Positions 1-11,319 of a DNA stretch of 64,000 nt are shown piece by piece (position 1 is the stretch's first letter; every line of letters begins with the position of its first letter). The notes under the pieces were generated by a model that saw only the letters and a program-made list of their open reading frames with translations, did no database searches and was not told where the DNA came from. The translations under genes were made by a program, and so were the position numbers. Source of the stretch: Metarhizium brunneum (lineage: Eukaryota > Ascomycota > Sordariomycetes > Hypocreales > Clavicipitaceae); contig NC_089425.1 in NCBI RefSeq assembly GCF_013426205.1, positions 2,604,001 through 2,668,000 on the forward strand, given 5' to 3'.

Positions 1-1078
1 TCTTCCGCATCCATGTCGGTATCCAGGTCCATGACGTCTGAACCGTTGGAGCTGCTGCCAGATTCCCAATCATCGTTAGGCGCAGACTTGCGCTTTCTCC
101 CAGTTCGTTCCATTCCCATAAAATAGGTTTCAAGAGACTGCGAGCCGTTTTCGAATCCTTCGAGATTCGACAAAGGGATCTTGGTGCAGCGTTAGCAAAT
201 GTAACGGAAATGGAAGAGCCACGACAGGTGTAGTGGCAATATGAGCCAGTGGTAGGTTGGAGGTGTGCTTCATGCCATTTTTGCACCGCCTATTGACGGG
301 ATAAAGCAGCTGCCTTTGTGGTCAATGTGAGCGTTTGCTGATGAGTTGTCACCTGATCCACAAGGATGAGAGAAACAATACATGTAGGGCTATCTCAGCA
401 TCAAATTGAAGTGAAACGATAGTGAGAGGTCGGGTAGGCTTTCATTCCAAGGGCTCTCGAAAACAAAGCAGTGGGAGCGTTATGATGTGAGGCCGCTTAT
501 TACGGAACAATAAAAAAGCACCATAAACCTGTGTGACATACCATGCATTGTGTTCCGTCTGTTAACTCTACTGTCAAAAGCTCTCCATCATCCGGCGAAG
601 CCGTGAGGTCCAATATCCTCTCCACGGCATTACTATGCACCTCCTGGTATTCATCTCGGACATCGGACGGAATAAAAGGCAAGGAAACCTGAAGCTTCTG
701 GCCATGATACGTAATATCAGTCTCCTCAACCTGCGGTGCCCTCATCTCCGAGTCAGCTATTGATGATTGCCTGATAACTTCCATAGACGCTACCGGCGCC
801 AAGCCCCGTGCCTTTTCATCCAAAGAGTCTCGAATATTTGATATCGCGTCGTTGCCAGAGTGTTCTGCCGCTTCAGGCACCAAGTAGGACGGGTTCTTAT
901 TCGGCCGAGAAGGTAAATCGGACACCATCAAGCCATACGAGTCATCTTCTGATGAACTCCCATAGCCAGATCGGTTAGTCGAAAAGTCAAAAGAGAATTT
1001 CTCCTGTGATACATGGTTATCATGGCTCAAGCCTACTGCCTGTTGGCCATTAGGCAATATGTCATCGCCATCCTCCAT
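1..1078 (-). CDS. Unknown acidic/serine-rich protein, 3' end off the window
   Basis: Two minus-strand exons can be read. The first is open from an uncertain 5' end and contains an ATG at 1078; the frame stays open to about 1187 without another ATG, so an upstream exon is possible. It ends at a good donor (GTATGT) at 541. The last visible exon starts at 179 after a CTAAC branch point and an AAG acceptor and runs off the left edge. The 362-bp gap between them is longer than any other intron here and may hide a small exon. The encoded protein is rich in Ser, Asp and Glu, has a segment ending in ELTDGTQ that faintly recalls a chromo-like or tudor-like strand, and later a basic GRKRKS patch before an acidic tail. 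I do not recognise the family. It is divergent from MRM1. Confidence 0.4.
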
Positions 1079-1497
1079 TTGTAGCCTGTCGTCGATCCAC
1101 AGGCAATGACGATAAGGAGATGGATGATGAGGTCCAGAGTCCTCCACCCTTCTTTCGGATCTCTGACCTACTGCGGTTCCGTAGGCCTACCAAAATCGGA
1201 TTGGTTCTCATGCTCTGAGAAGGAAATGTCGTGGCTCGCGGTTTCTAATGCTAAATAAGTAACTTCGACGCGACTCAAGTGGATTCATGGACTCATGGCG
1301 ACTTGTTGGGCTTGGCTTGGAGCCAATCACAGACGCCTATTAGTCCTTACCGCCTTCATTACCCCTGCAATTGGCGGCAGAAAAAGAGGAAGGAGCCTCA
1401 CTCGGTCGCGTTGGAGACAAATTTCGTCACATGCTTCGTACTCTCACGTATTACATTTGGGCTAACGCGGCGGACTATTACAGTCGCGTATAATGCC
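1079..1497. promoter_or_regulatory. Divergent intergenic region, unknown gene / MRM1
   Basis: About 420 bp separate the two divergent start codons and must hold both promoters. The frame upstream of the MRM1 ATG is open back to 1279, but the residues it would add look like untranslated leader rather than protein. I see no clear TATA box. Confidence 0.4.
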
Positions 1498-3144
1498 ATG
1501 ATAAGCGCAGCAAGATGGCCAGCTGCTGGTCAACGCTGCATGCTGCGTCAATCGTTACATAACATCCCAGCGCTCATTGTCCCCCAGTTTGTCCGCTGCG
1601 CAAGTCTATCCTCTATACATCGAGGGCTAAAACGATCCGAACGAGCGCAATTTGGCGAGTCTCGTTCCTGGACGGCAACGCACGATGACAGAAGTCACAG
1701 CTTTAGCCGAATTGGGCGAACAACGAAGGCTTTAGACGGCGCTGCCTCTAAACGGCAACAGCAAAAACTTCGGAAGAAGCTTGATCGCAAAGCTTCAGAA
1801 ATTGGTGACGAAGACGACGTTGGCAGGCAGACCAGGAGGAAGCGGTTTCTGGATCCGGAATTCTCTTTTGGGAAAAGAAGTCTGGTATATCAATTGAAAC
1901 ATGGCCTGCTGAAGGATACAGCTGCCTCGCTAGATTTGGAGCAACCGGTTCGGCCGCGACACTTCCACGGGAACGACAAATTGCCTCGGCGAAATTCTCG
2001 AGACTTACAATCCTACTCACGGCCTCAAAGCCCGCAAAACCCGCAAAAACGACGGCCACGGATAGAAAACCGCGAAGATGGCCCTATCGAGGATGCCATA
2101 GCGAAGCCAAGAAGGCGCGGCATGTTGCCTATGACTATCACATATACTACTGCGGCATCACAATTCCTATACGGACGATCCGTTGTCAAGGCAGCGCTGC
2201 AACAAGGAAGGCGCCAACTCTACAAGCTATACGTTTACGGCGGAGAGAACCGTAGAGGCGTCGATGACAACGACGTCATAATAAACCTGGCGAAGGCTCG
2301 CGGTGTCCCCGTTACTATTGTGCCTAACGAAGACCAGCGATTAATGGACAAGATGAGCATGGGCCGCCCACACAACGGATTTGTTTTGGAGACATCGCCT
2401 CTACCGCAGCTACCTGTGAAAGCCCTAGGCAGCTTGGAAGAGTCGCCCTCTAAGCTGGGGTTCCATATCGAGCTTGTGCATCAAACCATGGAACAAAAGG
2501 CCATCAATGGAGAGAATACATTTGTGCCCAAAGCGAATAATTCTGCGATGAAGCCACTTGTACTTCTTTTGCATGAAATTTTGGATCCCGGAAATCTCGG
2601 TGCTCTACTCCGTACTGCAAGCTACATGGGCGTTGACGCTATCGGAATAACTAGCCGCAACTCATCAGCACTGACACCTGTGGTGCTCAAGTCGGCGGCA
2701 GGGGCAGCCGAAGAAGTCACCATATTCACAGTCGATTCGCCAGTCGAGTTCCTGGAAGGTTCCAGAGCGGCGGGCTGGAAGACTTATGCTGCAGTGGCGC
2801 CCCCAGAGTCGAAACTGCTCAAGATTCATGGCGACAAATTCATATCGACGGACTTTGTGGAGCAGACGAGCCCCTTGGATCAACACCCTTGTGTGCTGGT
2901 GCTCGGGAATGAGGGGCATGGTCTACCGAGACAAATCAAGGTTGCTGCGGATTTTGAGCTCTCGGTGCCCCGATTTGTCCAGGGAAGCTCTGTGGACAGT
3001 TTAAACGTTAGTGTTGCTGCTGGATTACTCTGCCACACATTTGTGAAGGGCTCGGCGAGGAACAAGAACCGCGTGAACCAAATCCCCGAAGCACATTCGC
3101 CAAAGAGGAACGTGGCTGAAGAAACAAGCGAGCCTCTCTTCTGA
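1498..3144 (+). CDS. MRM1: Mitochondrial large-subunit rRNA 2'-O-ribose methyltransferase (SpoU/TrmH family)
   Basis: Intronless, 548 aa from the ATG at 1498. That start is preferred over an in-frame ATG at 1279 because it gives a basic, hydroxylated, mitochondrial-presequence-like N-terminus (MISAARWPAAGQR). A long basic, low-complexity linker follows. At about residue 218 a SpoU substrate-binding domain begins (FLYGRSVVKAAL). The SPOUT methyltransferase domain carries the three family motifs: DPGNLGALLRTA (motif 1), VLGNEGHGLP (motif 2) and LNVSVAAGLL (motif 3). These build the AdoMet-binding trefoil knot. In yeast, Mrm1 methylates a conserved guanosine in the peptidyl-transferase loop of 21S rRNA; the same role is inferred here. 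The length is typical of filamentous fungal homologues. Confidence 0.9.
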   Translation: MISAARWPAAGQRCMLRQSLHNIPALIVPQFVRCASLSSIHRGLKRSERAQFGESRSWTATHDDRSHSFSRIGRTTKALDGAASKRQQQKLRKKLDRKASEIGDEDDVGRQTRRKRFLDPEFSFGKRSLVYQLKHGLLKDTAASLDLEQPVRPRHFHGNDKLPRRNSRDLQSYSRPQSPQNPQKRRPRIENREDGPIEDAIAKPRRRGMLPMTITYTTAASQFLYGRSVVKAALQQGRRQLYKLYVYGGENRRGVDDNDVIINLAKARGVPVTIVPNEDQRLMDKMSMGRPHNGFVLETSPLPQLPVKALGSLEESPSKLGFHIELVHQTMEQKAINGENTFVPKANNSAMKPLVLLLHEILDPGNLGALLRTASYMGVDAIGITSRNSSALTPVVLKSAAGAAEEVTIFTVDSPVEFLEGSRAAGWKTYAAVAPPESKLLKIHGDKFISTDFVEQTSPLDQHPCVLVLGNEGHGLPRQIKVAADFELSVPRFVQGSSVDSLNVSVAAGLLCHTFVKGSARNKNRVNQIPEAHSPKRNVAEETSEPLF

Positions 3145-3953
3145 TAAGTATTGGGATAGAAAAGCTCACCATACCTTTATATATTACATTAATCTTGTAC
3201 AGCTCCTGTATAACAACCACTTTACCTACCTGATAATAACTCAATAAGCCGGGTGTTGTTGGCCCATTTTCCAATCCAGAGATGCCAACCTATAGGCGGG
3301 CAGTAAATGACATTTGTAGAGCACGAACAGCGTTAAATCTGCTGTCACAAGTTCACAACCCTGAGAAGAGGCCCATGGCCGCCATTGTTCGTTTCCAAGT
3401 ACGGAGTACACATGTACCAAACATCACCCAACGGCCCACTGATTGGTCACCGACGTACATAAAGTACTTAGTCAATGTAACCAAACCCCTACTGCAGAGG
3501 GGTCAGGCTCTTTAATGTTGTCAGCTCTATGTTGGCCCGACGTGGCGCCCGTGCAACATTCCAGAGGATCAATTAAGAGAGCCCAGGACACTTTGAGCTT
3601 CAATATCTGGCGCAGATGCATACAACATGAATCAGCCTTGAGCACCTTAAGTTTCTTTGCCATGTCATTTAGCAGAGGATTTTTCATCCACCCTGGGTTG
3701 TGTCGTGGCTTGGCCCGCGTCTGCCGTGATGCTGGTTTCCCCAGCCACCGTTTTTTGTTTATTTAAAACTGGTTTCGCGTGCATCTCGGATCAGCCCAAC
3801 ACCACCGTTACAAACGTCCTGCACACAGTAGATCTTGCATCGCTCTATTTTACAGCATTGGAGGCACAGTTATTTAATACATATCACGGCTCGAGCGACA
3901 TTCAGACTCACGCTCTGCATCTTCTGGACGGCGTATAGCCGAATGCCACGACA
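3145..3953. other. Intergenic, MRM1 3' end to GPI-protein promoter
   Basis: No gene found. It holds the MRM1 3' region, one copy of the TACGGAGTA motif (3400-3408), and a TATTTAATA TATA-like stretch at 3871-3879, about 75 bp before the next start codon. Confidence 0.5.
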
Positions 3954-5284
3954 ATGGCCCCAGCGTCTACTCTGCTCCTACTTCCTGCCTCGTTTATAGC
4001 TTTCGTCTCACAAGCTCTTGCAGATAATCGACCTTTTCCAATCGCTATCAAGAAGCAGTCTCCAGGCTCGGGCGAAAAAATATTAAGAGAACATCTGGCA
4101 TTTGCGCCACTCCTCCAGGTTGAGCCAGGAGTTGTATCTTCCTTCGACGCACCGTCGGATGAACCACATCAAAACGTCGACGGCACTTCTCGATTCTACC
4201 CGCCTTTCGTAAGACACATCCGCGAAACCGAAGATAATGTGTTGCGGCGTGCAGCAGAAGCTCTGGCCTTGTTGGAAAGGAGATCATCATGTCCTTCCGG
4301 GATGAACAGCTGTGCTCAGCAGGGATCGCCCAACAAATGCTGCCAGCAAGGAACTTATTGCACTGATGTGCCCGACACTGACGTAGGCCATGTCGCTTGT
4401 TGCCCTAATGGCTCAGCATGCGGCGGAGGAGTTGGATCGTGTCCGTCCGGCGCGGCAAGTTGTGCAGCGGCTTTGGGCGGCGGTTGCTGCATTCCAGGAT
4501 ATGTTTGCCAAGGTGTAGGCTGTAAGTCCTCCTCTGCTCGTCCTCTCAACTCAGAATTGCATGCTAATATAGCTATGCAGGCGTTCCAAGCGCATCGGCG
4601 ACTCCTATCCAACCGTCCCAGCCGCAAGAAACCGCCACATCGACGAAAACAACAATCATTGGAGGGAGTCCGACCACAGTCATCGTAACAGTTACTCAAA
4701 CTGCTTCGCCGGAAGCGACGACAAGAACTACCACACAAAATATCACACCTTCCGGCACAAGCACCAGCGTTGGTACTAACACGAAGACCGATTCTGCCAC
4801 AGGAAATCCTCCTTGGCGACCAACAGGTTCTTCTGAAATCACGTCAGCTCCCGAGAGCACGTCAATCACACAGTCCGGCTGCCCAACAGGCTTCTATGGC
4901 TGCCTTGCCACCCATGGTGGAGGGTGCTGTCAAACTGACCGCGACTGCCATACGTACTCATGCCCGGCTCCGTCTTCCACGACTTTGGTCTCCAACGGAG
5001 CTACCATTGTCGTTCCTGCCACAGACTTGCCAAATCCTACGGGAAGCTCTTCATGTGCTGACGGATGGTTTATGTGTGGACAAAATGCCGGCCCCATGGC
5101 CGGTTGCTGCCCGTCTGGGTACTCTTGTGGTACAGCCAGCTGTTTCACGGCTGGAGCCACAGAAACTGGCAAAATACAGAAGCAGGCGCCGGATCAGTCG
5201 CCTGCCAGGAAGACCGCCATTAGGACTTCTGCATCGTGGATGTTGGTCGTTACGGCGTCTTTATTATTGAATTTTGGGTGGTAA
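3954..5284 (+). CDS. Secreted, GPI-anchored cysteine-rich surface protein
   Basis: Two exons, 3954-4521 and 4581-5284, with a 59-bp intron (GTAAGT donor, TGCTAAT branch, GCAG acceptor); 423 aa. An N-terminal signal peptide (hydrophobic stretch LLLLPASFIAFVSQALA) is followed by a charged region of about 90 residues. Next come several cysteine modules of the form C-x(4-6)-C-x(6-10)-CC-x(4)-C: two before the intron, then, after a Thr/Ser-rich linker likely to be O-glycosylated, two more (CPTGFYGC...GGGCC and CADGWFMC...GCCPSGYSC). The protein ends in a hydrophobic tail (WMLVVTASLLLNFGW) after a short polar region, as expected for a GPI-attachment signal. It is probably a cell-wall or plasma-membrane surface protein. 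No enzymatic motif was seen. The cysteine pattern is reminiscent of fungal granulin-like or wall-protein modules, but I cannot name the family. Confidence 0.8.
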
Positions 5285-6470
5285 CTCACTGAACATGAGG
5301 AATAATTGATAGACTGGAGATGAAAATGCGAAACGGCGGGTGCAAATATGAGATATGAGATATTGACAGATTCGACGAGAGCCATGACTTGATACCAATA
5401 GAAGACGAGCCATAGAACGGACTATAGAAAATTGTACTGGGCTTTTATATCATGACCACCAAACACTGTGTTTGTTAATGACTACCTGTAAACTCACACT
5501 GGATTATCTTGGTGATGATACATAAAGTACAGTATGTAGCCGTGATGGGCAGTGCAGTGGATACGACGATCCGGGCGACAGACCCGAACCCAGATGCAAG
5601 GTCCCGCATCGCATTGTTGCAGTATGGAGCTAGACACATTGCACCCAGTTGGTGGCACTATTTGGTCAAGTACTAACTGTACCAGTTCCTTGAGTACTTA
5701 GGTACTTGAGTAGATACAGCCTTAGAATGCACGGCTTTGGCTGGTGCGGTCCATCCAGGTACCGAGCAGGTGTGTTTTCCTTTAAATATCCAAGGCACCT
5801 AGTAGATAGTGGGTATTTGAAGTTGACTCATGCTTCAAACCTCACTCCTCGTCTCCATCATCATGGAATCTGACACCATTTGTGTATAATACGGAGACAG
5901 CGTGATGGAGCCCTTATTCAGAACACTGGGTAATCACCCCATTCGATACATTTGTTCTGTATAAAATGTCCGATGCAAGCTTTAATTTCTTGGCGCTCAT
6001 GCATAATCCATATGTACTCTCCCACCTGCGTTTTGCCCTGTTGGCCTTCTGGACTCTCTTGCCGTTTGGGGTTGAATCATCTCCATGTTTCCCAAACCGG
6101 ACCTGCCTGCAGTAAGCTAGACGACGCCAAGACATGATATCCGCTGCTGCTGGTCAATCCCATCTTCGTCTGCAGGAGCACCCAAGAAGTAGTCCTAGCT
6201 GGGACAGGGCACAATGGCTGGTTGCTTGCCATCACTTAGAATGGAAAGTGCCGACCTGCTCGGTAGAGCTTCGTCAATTTTGATACACCTCGTGCTCTTT
6301 TTTTGCTGAATCCTTCTCTTCTCTTCTCCTCTTTCACACCACTGCATCTTACCGCTCTCTCCCGCAAGCATTGATTTCAGTTTGCTTTTTTTGTTGCTCA
6401 TTCTTACTTCATCTATCTTGGACGCTCACAAATTACCCGTCAACCCACAAAGCTCATTACTTTCTACATC
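5285..6470. other. Intergenic region with pyrimidine-rich promoter
   Basis: No gene found in 1.2 kb. It contains a TACTTAGGTACTTGAGTA stretch near 5696-5713. A long CT-rich tract at about 6295-6350, 120-175 bp before the next ATG, is typical of fungal promoters with strong transcription. Confidence 0.4.
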
Positions 6471-7247
6471 ATGAAGCACTGCCTCAAGTTCCTCACGGTT
6501 TCCACGGCCCTCTTGCTCCCTGCCACAGCTTCACGCACGGTTATGCGTGACGGTACTGATGGCAAGGGTATGGGCAACCCGGCCAAGGTCTGTTATCCTG
6601 AAGTCAATGGCTCCGGGGTAGTCCCGCCTTGCATTTCCATCTCCAATATCGAGTCTGCTTGCCAGCCCAATGGCACTGAGTCCATCGACTTCAATGCTCA
6701 CGCTCAGTGCATGTGCCAGGGCAGCTACTTTGTGGATTGGCGTGGTTGCCAGAACTGTCTCTTCGTCCATGGATTCCGCAGTGCTCGCGATCACGTCTAC
6801 TGGGAAAGAGTTCTTTCTGTTGCTTCTGACTCTCTTTGCCAAGGCACTCCCACGGCGCCCTTTTCGGCCATTTTCTCTTCTGTCCAGGCCAATACCCGCG
6901 ACGCCCCTTTTGTCACCACCGGCGATACCATTTCCTTGGATAAGTTCCCGGGCAAGACGGACGTTAGCCTATACTATACAGCTACCGGTCCTCAAGGCCC
7001 TGGAGCCATTACTGGTGGTGCTGCCACGGCCACCCGTGTCTCGCATCCCTCTGCTACTAACCTGACGGCTTCGAACACCAGTGGCAACAGCAACAAGAAT
7101 ACACCATCGCGGACCGGATCTGGATCCGTGTCTGAGAACGCAAGCATTACGAGGCCATCCTCATCTACCTCTACCGGCGGTGCCCCAGCACAAGGAACCG
7201 GCATGGCAATGGCTATTGCGGGGGCTGCTCTGGTTCTCGCTTTGTAA
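6471..7247 (+). CDS. Secreted GPI-anchored cysteine-containing protein, function unknown
   Basis: Single exon, 258 aa. A signal peptide (MKHCLKFLTVSTALLLPATA) precedes a compact domain of about 120 residues with nine cysteines, including CMCQ and CQNC pairs around a FVDWRGCQNC segment. It contains several N-glycosylation sequons. A Ser/Thr/Asn-rich stalk follows (about residues 185-235), then a small polar stretch and a hydrophobic C-terminus (MAMAIAGAALVLAL) that fits a GPI signal. The layout is common among ascomycete wall or surface proteins, and similar unnamed proteins are widespread in Hypocreales; no catalytic motif is visible. The upstream CT-rich tract suggests good expression. It converges on the GFA-like gene. 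Confidence 0.75.
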   Translation: MKHCLKFLTVSTALLLPATASRTVMRDGTDGKGMGNPAKVCYPEVNGSGVVPPCISISNIESACQPNGTESIDFNAHAQCMCQGSYFVDWRGCQNCLFVHGFRSARDHVYWERVLSVASDSLCQGTPTAPFSAIFSSVQANTRDAPFVTTGDTISLDKFPGKTDVSLYYTATGPQGPGAITGGAATATRVSHPSATNLTASNTSGNSNKNTPSRTGSGSVSENASITRPSSSTSTGGAPAQGTGMAMAIAGAALVLAL

Positions 7248-7679
7248 ATAGAATAGTGGAATGTTTAGGGGTTTGCAACGTGCTGATTATGATAATGACG
7301 AGACGGGGTAATGGGTAATGGCAATGGTACAGAGCTTGGATGGTATCAGTACTGTCTATTAAGGAATAATACCACTTTCATGTTGATACTAACATGTTTG
7401 TTTTCATTTCGCGACATGTGGGAGTTCCTAGTTGTGATCATTGCCCTAAGGCATCAACGTTGAGCCTCGCACAATGTGGGCGGCTTCGGTATTGCGCAAG
7501 CTAACCTCCAGAGATGTCTCCAGACAAGTCAGTTTCACATCTGCGGGTCGCGATTTACTTGGACGTCGGGGGCAAGGTATGTCTTGCCAATTCTTGGCTG
7601 CCATCTTCTCAATTGTTTTTTAAGCTTTATCATTACATCATCACCTCAGCCGTCTCGATACATGAATGAAATGCCAACA
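7248..7679. other. Convergent 3' region
   Basis: Tail-to-tail spacer of 432 bp between the plus-strand GPI protein and the minus-strand GFA-like gene. Nothing else seen. Confidence 0.4.
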
Positions 7680-8259
7680 TTACTCGGGCATGTGCTTGAA
7701 AGGCTTGGCCAAGTGCTCCTGGCAAAAGGGCAACTTTCCAACAGTCCAAATCTCAGTGTCCTAGAATGCATTAGCTCGTTACAACATCTATCTAGACCAT
7801 AAATGAGGGGCGAGACTATAACTTACCGGCTTCAGGTTCTTCTTCAGTTCAGAGTCCAAAGTACCGGCCTTGAGGGCAATGATCTCGGGAGCAGCATCGG
7901 GGTCATGGGCAATGGGGGAGCCACACTCGGAGCAGAAAAGGCGATGGACGTCTTTCCCAGAGGAGCCTTTGCCGGTCCATTTCTTGATGGGGCCTTTGAT
8001 GGTGAGCTTGTCTTTGGGGACGACGGCGACGAGGGCTGCAGTTTGGTCAGTGAGGGTTTGAAAACGGGGGGTTGTGAGGAGGGACGGAGGGAGAACGGGG
8101 GCTCCGTATCCGGGTTGATTGTGGGAATCGGCACGTACAGTAGGTGGAACCACTCTGGCGCTGGCAGTCGTCGCAGTGGTCGTAGCCCGTGATGATGGGA
8201 GCCTCGACGTCGGCGGAGTATGTGACGGCCTTGCAGAGGCAGTGTCCGGTGAGAGGCAT
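7680..8259 (-). CDS. GFA / CENP-V-fold zinc-binding protein (glutathione-dependent formaldehyde-activating enzyme-like)
   Basis: Three minus-strand exons: 8139-8259, 7827-8035 and 7680-7760; 136 aa. The introns (8036-8138 and 7761-7826) have GTACGT and GTAAGT donors and CAG/TAG acceptors, and splicing restores one continuous family-typical protein. Zinc-site cysteines are visible as GHCLC near the N-terminus, HCDDCQRQSG about 20 residues later, and LFCSECGSPI in the second half. The C-terminus IWTVGKLPFCQEHL is typical of fungal members. Members of this fold bind zinc. Named examples add glutathione to formaldehyde, but most fungal paralogues have unknown substrates, so the enzymatic role is only a family inference. 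The ATG at 8259 is the first in frame after the 5' region. Confidence 0.88.
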
Positions 8260-9378
8260 GTTGGGCAATGTCGTGTTCTGGCCTGTCTTGGAAATGTCAA
8301 GATTGAATCGAGCGTCTAGGGATTGTAACGCTTTGAAGAAAGATGGAAAGAGCAGAGGGGCGTTCCCTGCGACCTGTTCTCGACTCTTTATACTGTCGAC
8401 GGCTTGCTTTCATGGTGGGGTAAGTGACGACTTGATAGGCTAGACTGTCTCATGGGGATGGATAGTACTCCTCCGTTCGTAGTCGAGCTCGATGGAAATA
8501 GCTGAGCTCCTAGTTGCAAGAAGCTCTGGTGGGGCAGGTGACGTGGGAGTTTCCCAGCGTGTGGATGCCAATTGCATTTTCGCTTTGTTCAGTCGTTTTG
8601 TGGAGTTGATGTGCAGGTTCGTTGGGCTGTGCCATTTGAATTGCCGGTGGCGCTTGTGACATTCTCCCGTGAGGTAAGAGGTGATTTCGTTTTCATCGTT
8701 CGTCGGTACAAACGAGGATAGATGGGTACGACGGGCGTTTCTCCGGTAGTATTTGTGTTCTGGTGACTGACTCGGCTGTGGTACTTCGCTGGGGTGATGG
8801 TATTGTTTCGTTCCCTAGAACAAAGCACATGCCGTCCGGAATATTTGGAACAATAGAATGTCAATTTCGTTTCTCTGGCCCCCGCGGCCGAGCCGGAGAT
8901 ATGAATTTGTCATTTTCGATGCCGTGATCGGTATACCTGTCGACTGCATGGGCAACGGGCGGTGCGGAGATGCTTCTGTGGACGTTAGCCTTTTTTCCCG
9001 GCGGGGCAGCGGGAAACGGAGGCGGCTGTCAGTTTAGTTACGGAGGAGTACGAGGTATGGTTTGGGAATTTGGAATTCATCCTGGTCGCGTACCTTGGGT
9101 TGCAAAACCACGCCGGCGGCCACGCGGCGGCGAAGCATGTGTGCAATTGTCAGCTGACCATCGCTTCCCATTGTTTCCATATCTGCTGCACAGACCAGTT
9201 GAGGTCTCATTTTTGCATGTGCGGTCAGGATCGACAACATGCACACTGCGGCGTGCTTCCCCCAGCCGCCGAATCACCTTGCCCTCGATGAGTCTATTTT
9301 GTGCCAGAGGTCCATGCTTGTGCAACGTTCGGGCCCGGCCCGTTCTGTCTCAATGCGTCGGTACTAGTGCTCGGTGCG
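8260..9378. other. Intergenic, GFA promoter and DUF1365 3' side
   Basis: 1.1 kb between two minus-strand genes. Several short frames are open, but none has a convincing start, composition or splice structure. Nothing else recognised. Confidence 0.4.
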
Positions 9379-11319
9379 TCACCTCACGGCGTTTGCCGTC
9401 TGTTTCAATGTTGCCGCACAAGCCCAAGCAATTCCAATTCTCCAGAGGAGGATACAGACGTCCAGAAAAGCCACGTTGCCCAGAGCGAAGTGGTCAGCGA
9501 CAAACAAGCGGAGTAAGGTGGACCGGTATATTGCCTTCAAGGTCGGCTGAGCATGTTCGAGGATGTAAGCATCCATGGAGGACATCCGTAAGTCTCGAAT
9601 ATCAACAGTCGACGCTTCATCCGCCTTGGTTTCCGCAGACGTTAAAACGCTCGGAATCTTCTCTGGTCGACGTCGCAAATACTTTATAGATTTGAAGAAC
9701 AGGTAGTCCATCAGACTGGCAGATTGCAGAGGCGGAGACCCCTTCTTTAAAAGCAAGTCTGGCAACAGCTGCGGCTCGCTCACCCAGATGGTAGCACTAT
9801 CCATGAACTCGGTGAATATAGCCTCGAAGTCATGCGCATAACGCACAAAGCGGGTATAAAAAATCGGCGTGAGAACCTTCAGCTCTAACAGCCTTCTGTC
9901 TTCGACTGAATCATGCCAAGGAGGTGACGTGAATGTCTCCTCGGAGTTTGAAAGAATCCCACTCGACACATACCTGATCGACATTGGTTTCTGGCACTGC
10001 TCAACTAGAAATTTCAGGTAACGGCGGAAGGCAGCCTCAAGTTGTCGTTCTGTCTTTGTCGCATGCCTTCCGAGGCTTTCTTTCAGCGGTTCAGGTCGAT
10101 ACCATACATGAAGCTCGCGCTTGAAGAAAAGTACTGCAGCTTCTTTGACAATCCGTGGGAAGGTTGCAAATCCAACCCAACACCACGTTAAAAGGAACCT
10201 CATCTTGGCTACTCGGCCCATGGCAGCCGGGTCGATAGCTTCTCCCTGTGAAAAAAGCCTGGTAACCAGCTTGGTATGGCCTTTCGATGAGTTTAGGTTG
10301 ATTGTAACATCAATGCCCCGGAAACCTTCCATTCCAGGACCAAGTGGATCGCTAGCAATTAATGAGTAGGCTCCCTTTCGCGAGTTGAAGGGCGAAACAT
10401 GGAAATCTTTCGCCCATGAGCCTTTGACGCGAGACAGCGGAGTGTCCTCAGACCTTGGTCCAGTGAGATACTGGGAATCAGGCGAGAAGTCGCGAAGGAC
10501 AAGATATGGGCGTCTCTCGTCAAACGTGTTATTTACTTCAAGCACAATAGCAGACAATATCCTGTCCTCGGAGTACAGATACCAGAACGAAACCGGATTA
10601 AAGTGATAACCCAGGAACCTTGCAGCCGTGACCAGGTAGGCATGCGGATAGGCAGACGGTTCGACACCCTATTTCTTCTTAGCATGTGTTTTCATTATTG
10701 GTATGCTATGAAGCCTCACCTGAGACTTGAGGTATTCGTCCAATTTGCCTCGGAGCCCATGAGCGTTGTGCCCCCTCTGCATATAATCGGCATCATTCAC
10801 AGTGTACCATCCTCCTCGAAACAACTTGTACATCAAGTCCCAGGAGCTATAAGATTGATCATCAATCATCAACATCCCATTGACATTACCAGTACTTCCC
10901 ACAGGAACTCCCACGACCAAATATGAATAACCAAATGAATGATTCTTGGGGAATAGCCGCGTGTGAGTTGTCTTGCAGGGTATCAGATACGGCTGTGCAG
11001 GACCCTTCAAATTTTTAATCGGTTTTAGGAGGTGAGAAACCGACAAGAGACCCATAGCAACTGCTCCAGCAATCGGTATGAGGCCAGTATACAAGAATTT
11101 TCCCAAGAAGATTGCAAACGTCAGAAGAGCATGGCGATGTCCAAAGCCGATAGCGACGGCGCCGAGAAGTAGGTCCAGCCAACCTCCCATTAACGTATAA
11201 TACAGTAGAATAAAAGCAGACGCGAGAAATACGCGTGTTCCATGGTGAAAGATGTGATCTGCGCCATCAAGGATTCGAATTATTCGCGGCCATGACGAGT
11301 CTTCAAACACTCCGTCCAT
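9379..11319 (-). CDS. DUF1365 family membrane protein
   Basis: Two exons, 10720-11319 and 9379-10668, with a 51-bp intron (GTGAGG donor, ATAG acceptor); 629 aa. The N-terminus has several hydrophobic segments between about residues 25 and 95. The DUF1365 core follows: HTRLFPKNHSFGYSYLV, WYTVNDADYMQRGHNAHGL, and, across the splice junction, RFLGYHFNPVSFWYLYS and EVNNTFDERRPYL, all hallmark strings of the family. The C-terminus is again hydrophobic. DUF1365 proteins occur in bacteria, often beside cyclopropane-fatty-acid-synthase-like genes, and in fungi. Their function is not established; a role in lipid or membrane modification is only inferred from that bacterial context. An upstream in-frame non-ATG extension was ignored. 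Confidence 0.88.

Noticed and set aside
1279..1497. Upstream in-frame ATG for MRM1
   Set aside because: It would add 73 residues with no presequence character; the ATG at 1498 gives a typical mitochondrial N-terminus.
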